Shown piece after piece: positions 41,401 through 51,567 of a stretch of DNA of 64,000 nucleotides; positions within the stretch are counted from its first letter, which is position 1, and every line of letters begins with the position of its first letter. The DNA comes from Dallia pectoralis (taxonomy: Eukaryota; Chordata; Actinopteri; Esociformes; Umbridae): assembly GCA_029465975.1 (NCBI GenBank), contig CM055730.1, positions 7,491,758 to 7,555,757 of the forward strand, given 5' to 3'. The translations under genes and the position numbers were made by a program. A model generated the notes under the pieces. That model was not told the DNA's origin and searched no databases. It saw only the letters and a list, made by a program, of their open reading frames with translations.

Positions 41401-42677
41401 CAACGCTGTCATGAACCTAGTTAGTTGACCACAAAACTCTACAAAAACAAATATGCAGCATCACTAGAGACCAACCAGAGGGGCGAAAAACCTGAACAAG
41501 ATGAAGTGTTGTAACCCTGTGTGTGTTTTCCAGGTGCTGTTTGAAGATGCCATGTCCCATATATGTCGTATCAATCGTATCCTGGAGTCTCCCCGGGGTA
41601 ATGCTCTGCTTGTGGGGGTGGGCGGCAGTGGAAAGCAGTCTTTGTCTCGCCTTGCTGCCAGCATTTCCAACCTGGAAGTGTTCCAGATCACCCTGAGGAA
41701 AGGCTATGGTATCCCTGACCTGAAGGTACACGCACACACGCACACACACGCACGCACACGCACACACACAACCTTATTTACATACCTATCATCACCCCTC
41801 TATCTCCTAATAGTTGGACTTGGCAGCCCAGTACATGAAGGCCGGAGTGAAGAACATCGGAACAGTCTTCCTGTTGACTGACAGCCAGGTGGCTGAGGAG
41901 CAGTTCCTGGTGCTGATCAATGATCTGCTGACATCCGGGGAGATCCCTGGTCTGTTCCAAGATGATGAGGTGGAAAACATCATCACTGCCATGAGGAACG
42001 ATGTCAAGGCCGGGGGCCTTCCTGACTCCAGAGAAAACTGCTGGAAGTTGTTTATCGACCGAGTCAGGAAACAGCTTAAGGTGACACTGAGCCTGTCTGG
42101 CTGTTGAATAGGGAGGTCTTTGGCCGGTCTTTGTTCCATAGTGTTACAGAGGGATGTGGGTGTATGTGTGTATGGTCCTGTAGGTGGTCCTGTGTTTTTC
42201 TCCGGTGGGCTCTACTTTGAGGGTGCGAGCCAGGAAGTTCCCAGCTGTCGTCAACTGCACTTCCATCGACTGGTTCCACGAGTGGCCAGAGGAGGCGCTG
42301 GTGTCTGTCAGTGCTCGATTCCTCTCTGAGACCGAAGGCATTATGGTAAGGAACGGACACCCCCCTGACAATGTACCAAAGCAACCTATAGCCCGTTCCC
42401 TGATTTTTGCCTGTGTTTTTCGCCCGCAGCCAGAGGTGAAGAACTCACTGAGCTTGTTCATGTCCTTCGTCCATAAGACTGTGAATGAGATGTCAAAATC
42501 CTACCTGCTCTCAGAACGCCGCTACAACTACACCACGCCCAAGACCTTTCTGGAGCAGATAAAACTATACCAGAACCTTCTTGCTGTCAAAAGGAGCGAG
42601 TTGCTGTCCAAGATGGAACGCCTTGAGAATGGACTGACCAAATTAGAAAACACCTCTGCCCAGGTCAGATATTACAC

Positions 42678-42708
<31 letters not shown>

Positions 42709-45700
42709 GCAGCACACTGCCTGAGATAGTTATCCACCTGCGCTGAGCTACCGACAGCTTCTATACTACAGTAATGTCTCCTTCACCAGGTGGATGATCT
42801 AAAGGCCAAGCTTGCCGTGCAGGAGGTGGCGCTCAAGCAGAAGAATGAGGATGCTGACAAGCTCATTGAGGTGGTTGGTGTGGAAACGGAGAAAGTGTCC
42901 AAGGAGAAGGCCATAGCCAATGGAGAGGAGCTTAAAGTTCAAGTCATTGCCAAGAATGTGGGAGAAAAACAGAGGTCCTGTGAAGCAGACCTGGCCAAGG
43001 CAGAGCCAGCCTTACTGGCTGCACAGGATGCTCTCAATACTCTCAACAAGGTGTGTGTGTGTGTGTGTGTGTTAGTCTGTGTGTGTAATCTAGAATAGTG
43101 AGCATGTGATAACAATGTTTCTTGAAATGTATTTGATATGATGCTATGTCATACTGTAACTCTACATTAAAAATAATGAGCATGTATTTTGACTCCGTAT
43201 TAGAATTGTAGTATTTATTGCCTTAGGCTAATGCCTCATGTCTAAAGGTTTCCAATTAGTGCAAGAAATGGGGTCACGTTTTATTGTCTTCAACGCTCAA
43301 GTTCAAGCGAACAGTCAGTCTGTTTCCGTATCGACCTGTTCTGACTTATATAGGGTATATAGGAGTGTAAGGAGACATGTAACTATGTGGTCATATAAAC
43401 TGTGTTCCCCCTTTACTCCAGAACAACCTGACAGAGTTAAAGTCATTTGGCTCACCCCCGGAGGCAGTGGTTAATGTGTTGGGGGCTGTGATGGTCCTGA
43501 TGGCCCCTAGAGGGAAGGTCCCCAAAGACAGGAGTTGGAAGGCTGCTAAAAACATTATGGCCAAAGTTGACAGCTTCCTGGATGCCCTGATCAACTACAA
43601 CAAGGAGAAAATTCCAGATGCCTGCATCAAGGCCTTCCAGTGAGAACAAAAACCAAGCAGACATACAAACACTTCTGATTAATCAGGAAGTACACATTTC
43701 TCAGAACATATTAGCTTCTTATCTGATTTTTTAAATAATATCATATGCTGATTATCGCTGCTCTAATCATTTTGTATTTATCTTCTTTTTCTTCCTGGTC
43801 AGACCATATAAGAACGACCCTACATTCGAGCCAGACTTCATCCGCTCCAAGTCACTTGCAGCTGCGGGTCTGTGTTCATGGTGCATCAACATTGTGCTGT
43901 TCTACGAGGTGTATTGTGATGTGGAGCCCAAACGCCAGGCTCTGGCCCAGGCCAATGCTGAGCTGGCTGCTGCCTCAGACAAACTGTCTGTCATTAAGAC
44001 TAAGATCAATGTAAGACAACACATCAGAATACTGTGGAAATACTGGAAAAGCTAGTAGGTTAAGTAGGTTATTTTGATGTTGGCAGTTGCACAAATGGTC
44101 ACAATACAATAGAGTTCAGTTTGCTGAGATACACAATGTAATATTCTGTGTTGGCATTGATAGGACTTTTTTTGTAAAGTTGACTCAGCTGTACATTGTA
44201 GATTGTACAGTAAATAGTAATTAAGTTGCTAAACATAGTAATTAGTCTTTTCATTCTCAGCCTCTCTTTAAATGCCCAGTATATCGTTATAATCATCGTT
44301 AAATAATATAAGCTGAAAGGAAAGGGTGTTGTTATTGTGTTTTCTTTAGCAACTGAATGCTAACCTGGCCAAACTGACTGCTGAGTTTGAGAAGGCCACA
44401 TCAGACAAGCAGAAGTGTCAACAGGAAGCAGATGCCACCAATCAGACCATCTCCCTGGCCAACAGGTGACATGCCGCATCAGGACAACACACGCTGTAGA
44501 CGGGGCATTGTGTCTTCCTGGCTGAAATTCTGATTTTGATATTTCGCTCTATGTGCAAAGATATGTAAAGATGAGATTAAATTGAAGTAATTTATAATAG
44601 TGTGTGGTGTGAATGCCAATATCTCCGGCAGGCTGGTTGGAGGTCTAGCCTCAGAGAAGGTGCGCTGGTCGGAGTCAGTGGCCCAGTTTAAGATTCAGGA
44701 GAAGACTCTGAGTGGTGACGTCATGCTCATCTCTGCCTTCGTCTCCTATGTGGGTTACTTTACCAAGAAGTACCGCATTGAGCTCATGGAAAAGTACTGG
44801 CTGCCCTACCTCAAAGAGCTTAAGGTATATGAAATGACTGCTTCTAGATCAGCACAAAACCCATACATCAGTGGAAACATGGGTAGATGTAATGACTGCT
44901 TCTAGATCAGCACAAAACCCATACATCAGTGGAAACATGGGTAGATGTAATGACTGGATCAGCACAAAACCCACACATCAGTGGAAACATATCCTTCACA
45001 ACTGTTTTACTGAATGAATAGACTGATAAATCATGCAAATGTTACTTAACAATATAAAAAGAGATTGTGTTCTCAATTAGGGGTGTTATTGTACCTTGGT
45101 TTTAAACCGCAGTCTGGAACGGCTTGGTTTGTTCTGCACTGATAACACATACATTTACACACGAATTATACATTTTAAATACCCGTATACTTTATACTCA
45201 TATATGCACATTTCGTGACCTATTATATAGTACTAATCAATTTCCTGAAACATGGACGAGAGGGTAGTTTTCAAAGCTTACAGTATTCACAGCTTGCAAT
45301 AATTTATATTTGTTTGTATTCCAGTTTACAGTGCAGACCAAAGCATTAATATATATATGTGAATGTATATATACCGATTCAGTACTATTCTCAATGTAAC
45401 ATTTGAAATACGCAACGAAGTGCAGAAGTTCAATCTGTCTGTTCTCCTCTAAGGTCCCCATACCCATTACAGAAGGTCTGGACCCCCTGACACTGCTGAC
45501 AGATGATGCAGACATAGCTGCCTGGAGCAACCAGGGCCTGCCCAGTGATCGCATGTCTATAGAGAATGCCACCATTCTGTGCAACACAGAGCGCTGGCCT
45601 CTCATCGTGGACGCTCAGCTCCAGGGTATCAAATGGATCAAAAACAAATATGGTGACAACCTTAAAGTCATTCGGCTGGGACAGAAAGGGTGAGTGTGTT

Positions 45701-48700
45701 GTTTTTCTTACACACATGATGCTGGTGAGCAGGGCACTGACAGACTGAATCATGTGTGGTAATGCAGGTACCTGGACAGCATCGAGGCAGCCGTGTCTAA
45801 CGGAGAAACTCTGCTGATAGAAAACCTCGGTGAGACTGTGGAGCCTGTTCTGGACCCCCTACTGGGCAGGAATACCATTAAGAAGGGCAAGTTAGTGACA
45901 CTACTAACACCTCATGTCTCATGTTTAGTCATTTATATGCAAATATAGAGCAATACAATGAATAAACAACAAAACTTAACAAAAGACAACGAACAACAGG
46001 CGGATTAGTCAGAAACTCCCTGGACTGAATCAGCATTCAATGCAGCAGAATGTTGTCTTGCTTCTTTTCACAACGGGTTGAGAGGCTATTTTTGAACTGT
46101 AAGGTAACACATTAGGTGAGACAAACCAGGCAATTTTACAGAGTTCAGTTTTGCTTTATTAATGTATTGGTCATGTACAGTTTTTAATCAATGCAATATG
46201 TGTACCCCAAATGTTTATTTCAACCTATTTTAGAAGCAATACTGACTTATGTAAAGACAGCTTACAGGCGTGCATATCAGTATAAAAAAAAAAAAGACTG
46301 ATGGCTTGAATCTTTTTTTTCCGCACTGAATGACTTCTGTTACAGTAGTTTTTTTTGGCCATATCCAGTTATTACCCTATGTTGTTCTGTCTGCAAGGTA
46401 CATTCGGATTGGAGACAAAGAAGTGGAATACAGTCCAAACTTCCGACTCATTCTGCACACTAAATACTTCAACCCCCACTACAAGCCTGAGATGCAGGCT
46501 CAGTGTACACTTATAAACTTCCTGGTTACCAGAGACGGACTGGAGGACCAGCTGCTAGCAGCTGTAGTCGCTAAGGAAAGGCCTGACCTGGAGAGGCTTA
46601 AGGTGAAAGGGATTCAAACACACACATATAGTCTGTGCCAAATTGATCTTAAGAAGGGTGCCATTTATGCCTCAAGCCAAGCCAGTCACAGAGACATGGA
46701 TTGGACCCTCTTGTTCCCTGCAATTCTGGATTGTGTTTTTACTCTGGAACAAGGTTCTTGTGCCTGGTACTATTCAAGTATTTAGCTGGTTAATTATAGC
46801 TGGTTAAAGATTTGAAACTAAATCTGGATGATTATAGTGTAATAACCCTTCTGTGTGTCTGTTTTCCAGGCTGAGCTCACCAAACAGCAAAACAACTTTA
46901 AGATTGGATTGAAGCAGCTGGAGGACTCTCTGCTGGCTCGCCTGTCGTCCGCCTCCGGGAACTTTCTTGGAGACACCGCCCTCGTAGAGAACCTGGAGAT
47001 CACTAAGGCAACCGCTAATGAGATCGAGGAGAAGGTACAAGCACACGCACGTTTACACACACAGACTCACATTTACACACACACACACACACACTTTTAC
47101 ACACACAGACTCACATTTACAGACACACACGTTTACACACACATTTAAACAAACACACAGGATAAGAATAAACGTTCTGTGTTTGTGGCATTTAGGTGCG
47201 CGAGGCAAAGATAACAGAGGTTAAGATCAATGAGGCCAGAGAGAACTACAAGCCTGCGTCAATACGAGCTGCACTGCTCTATTTTATCCTCAACGACCTA
47301 AACAAGATCAATCCCATCTACCAGTTCTCCCTCAAGGTACAAATACTCTTCAATCACTGTCTCATTACACCTGGCAGTTACTTAGTCAACCTCAAACCTT
47401 AAAAAGAAGACTGCTGATGTTTGAAATATGTTGTGTGTGTGTGTGTGTGTGTGTGTGTAGGCCTTCAGTGTGGTGTTTGAAGTGGCCATTATGCGTACTG
47501 AGCCGGCGGACGAGGTGAAACGGAGGGTAATCAACCTGATTGATCAGATCACCTTCTCTGTGTTCATGTACACCAACCGCAGCCTGTTTGAGAGAGACAA
47601 GCTCACCTTCATTGCTCAGGTTGCATTCCAGGTCAGAAAACACACTGAATCTTTTATTTACTAAGAAACTTTCCATTTGTTGGATCAGTTCATCTGGCTA
47701 ATGTCCCAATGGCCGAAGACACAGACATCTCCTCTGGCCTCTGGAGAAAGGTTAAAAGAAAACTGGACACTTGTGGGCAGGCTTTGTTGTTTGTTTAGAT
47801 GAAAGTGCAGACTGAGTTTGGATGTTCACTACCGTTCAAAGTTGGGGTCACTTATGAAGAGGGAAGTTTTGCTAAATGAATAGTAAATATAGCGATAGAC
47901 AATGCTATAAATAATTATACTTGCATCGACTTGCTTTTGTCAAAGAATCCTCCATTTGCAGCAACTAGAGCCTTACAGCAATCATTGAATCCTTTTTGAA
48001 ATGTAAAATGTAGACTTGATCTGACTTAAGTGTTTAAAGTGTGTGTGTGTGTAGATTTTGCTAATGAAGAAGGAGATCAACCCTGCTGAGCTGGACTTCC
48101 TTTTGAGGTTTCCGTTCAAAGTCGGCCTGAGCTCCCCCGTCGACTTCCTGGCCAACCAGGGCTGGGGCGGTATTAGGGTACGTAACCATCTTAACATTTT
48201 TCTGTGACTAGTACCACAGTTGACCTTCTGTCGGTTTGGACCAGACGGGACAGCCTTCTTTGCCCTCGCAGAATGATTTGGCTCATCAGTGTATATGACC
48301 AAAATCCCAGAATGCATCATTAACTGACACACCATTCACAAGCCTAGCTGATTGATGATGATGATGGTGGTGGTGTGTGTACTAGGCCCTGTCAGAGTTT
48401 GATGATTTTAAGAACCTGGATCGGGACATTGAGGGCTCAGCTAAGCGCTGGAAGAAGTTTGTGGACTCTGAGGCTCCGGAGAAGGAGAAGTTTCCCCAGG
48501 AGTGGAAGAGCAAAACGGGCCTTCAGAAGCTCTGTATGATGAGGTGTTTGAGACCAGACCGTATGTCCTATGCAGTCAGGTAGTAGACATGCACGCCCAC
48601 ACTGTACGGACAGAGAGGAAGCAGAGGTTCCAGTGATACTGACAGGTACTGCTGTGTGTTGTAGTCATTTTGTGGAGGAGAAAATGGGCACAAAGTACGT

Positions 48701-51533
48701 GGAAGGGAGAAGCGTGGAGTTTGCCGTGTCGTTTGAGGAAAGCAGCTCATCTACTCCCATGTTCTTCATCCTATCGCCGGGAGTGAACCCACTGAAAGAC
48801 GTAGAGGCATTAGGTCTGTTCACACGCCCACAAGCCCTGAACAATCTCTCGTACACGTCTAACCTGTCGTCTTGTCTTTTGGTCCAGGTCGGAAGATGGG
48901 CTTCACATTTGACAATGGGAAATTCCACAATGTGTCTCTGGGCCAGGGCCAGGAGGTGGTGGCTGAGGCGGCGCTGGAACTGGCAGCTAGAGAGGGACAC
49001 TGGGTTATACTGCAGGTACAGTGTCTGCCACCAGTCCCTCTCCATTCACAGGCTGGAGAACAGCGTCAGCATCACAGTGTCAATGTGGCAATGAAGACTA
49101 ATGGGTTGAGGTGACAACATGTTTAAACGCATATATTGCTGCTCACACAGTCAACAACAGGGCATTAACAAGGTTTCCATTTGGGATGCAGTCATTGTAA
49201 TGAAATATGTTGCTTTTAATGTTTTATTTTGTTTTAGATGTTACTTGCTAACTAGAATGCTTGCCAGGTTCTACATCATAAACCCTATCTTTATAGAACA
49301 TCCACCTGGTGGCCAGGTGGCTAGGCATCCTGGATAAACTAGTGGAGCGCTACAGTATTGGTAGCCATAGTGACTACCGTGTGTACATGTCAGCTGAGCC
49401 GGCCCCCACAGCAGAATCACACATCATCCCCCAGGGCCTGCTGGAGAACTGCATCAAGATGACCAACGAACCGCCCACCGGCATGCAGGCTAACCTGCAC
49501 AAGGCCCTGTACCTCTTCAACCAGGTAACACACACATGTACAGTTTACTGCCAATAGGACCGGCAGTCCTTTAACCTAATCCTAACTTTACCCTAATCCT
49601 GACTTCAATAACCTAACGTTTATGCCTAATCCTAATCCTAAACAGTAAAGGCAATTTAACGCCAATATAGTCAGAACATTGTTCTTCCTGCCAAATGTCC
49701 TCACTTTACTTGATTTTCCATGTTTTATCTTTTTTATCAGACACACCCAGGGAGCTATGTTCTGAAAGTTCAGAGGCCTCCTTTACATGTCCTTACAAAA
49801 ACAATGAATGAGAGTAAATTAAGTTAATTGGTATTTATTGTACCCCGAAATGTCTGTTTTCACAGTTTACCAGATAAGTAAATGGTAAATGAAGTATCTG
49901 TGTTCTAACAAGTTCCAACATGACTTGATCATGTTTTTAATTAATGCTGATGCTACCATATCAATAAAATGTGGCAAAAGGCATTATTATAATACATGAT
50001 GTTGCCAGCAGCACAATAACAAGAGGTTCTTAATAGACATACAGAACCAGTTCACATACATTCATTGAAATGCATTAATTCACATAGATTTTATACAACA
50101 TCTATACATTACTATATACACATACGTTCGTTCACATAAATTGCTTTTGCATATTCGAACAATGCATTTGTTTCATGTAGGCTTCATTTGTGTCTGTGTT
50201 TATAGGACACAATGGAGATGTGCTCTAAGGAGTCTGAGTTCAAAGTGATCCTGTTTGCGTTATGTTACTTCCACGCTGTTGTGGCTGAGAGAAGGAAGTT
50301 TGGAGCTCAGGGCTGGAACAGATCTTACCCTTTCAACAACGGCGACCTCACCATCTCCATCAATGTGCTCTATAACTACCTGGAGGCCAACCCCAAGGTG
50401 TGTTCATGTGTAATTACACGTTCTGTTCCCATCACTAAGTGGACCCCAGGTTTATTCTCTTACTTCCTCCTACTGTTAAGGTGCCTTGGGATGACCTGCG
50501 CTATCTGTTTGGGGAAATCATGTACGGTGGTCACATCACAGACGACTGGGACAGGAAGTTGTGTCGTACTTACCTGCAGGAGTATATTAGACCTGAGATG
50601 CTAGAGGGTGAACTTTACCTAGCACCAAGCTTCCTTGTCCCTCCAAACTCTGACTACAAGGTCTGTAACAAACACAGCCAGGCATCATCGTTAAAAACAA
50701 CAGATACTGGAACCTCTCAGCTCTGTGTGTGTGTTTCCAGGGTTACCACACATACATTGATGAGGTGCTGCCTCCAGAGAGCCCCTACCTCTATGGCCTC
50801 CATCCCAACGCTGAGATTGGCTTCCTCACCATCACCTCTGAGAAGCTGTTCCGCACCGTGCTGGAGATGCAGCCCAAAGAGTCAGACGCTGTCGGGGGAG
50901 GAGGGGTGTCCAGAGAGGAGAAGGTATAAGGGTCACGCACTGTTAATCAACCCCCCACCTACTAGTACTGACCTGAAAATACAACCCCCCACAGGTGAAA
51001 GCCATCCTGGATGAGATCTTGGAAAAACTGACAGATGGTTTCAACATGGTAGAAATCATGGCCAAGGTGGTGGAGAGAACTCCCTACATTATCGTGGCCT
51101 TTCAAGAGTGTGAGAGGATGAACTTCCTCACCAAGGAAATGTCACGTTCCCTCAAAGAACTCAACCTTGGACTAAAGGTAGGAGATGGATATTTTTGTGT
51201 GTTGTCAAACTCTGCAATATAAAGTCAACGATATGAGATGTTTCACTGTGTGTCGGTAGGGTGAGTTGACCATAACCACCGACATGGAGGACTTGGGTAA
51301 CTCTCTGTTCCTGGACACAGTGCCAGAGTCCTGGACCAAGCTGGCCTACCCCTCTCTACAGGGCCTGGGAGGCTGGTATGCTGACCTACTGCTCAGGATC
51401 AAGGTACACCCCAATACAACCTCAGATTAAGACCTGTATCTGTCAGACCCATATTATGGAACCGTAACTGACCCATATTATGGACTTGTGATGTTATACT
51501 TACAATGTTAGATTTCATAATGTACCATCACAC

Positions 51534-51567
<34 letters not shown>

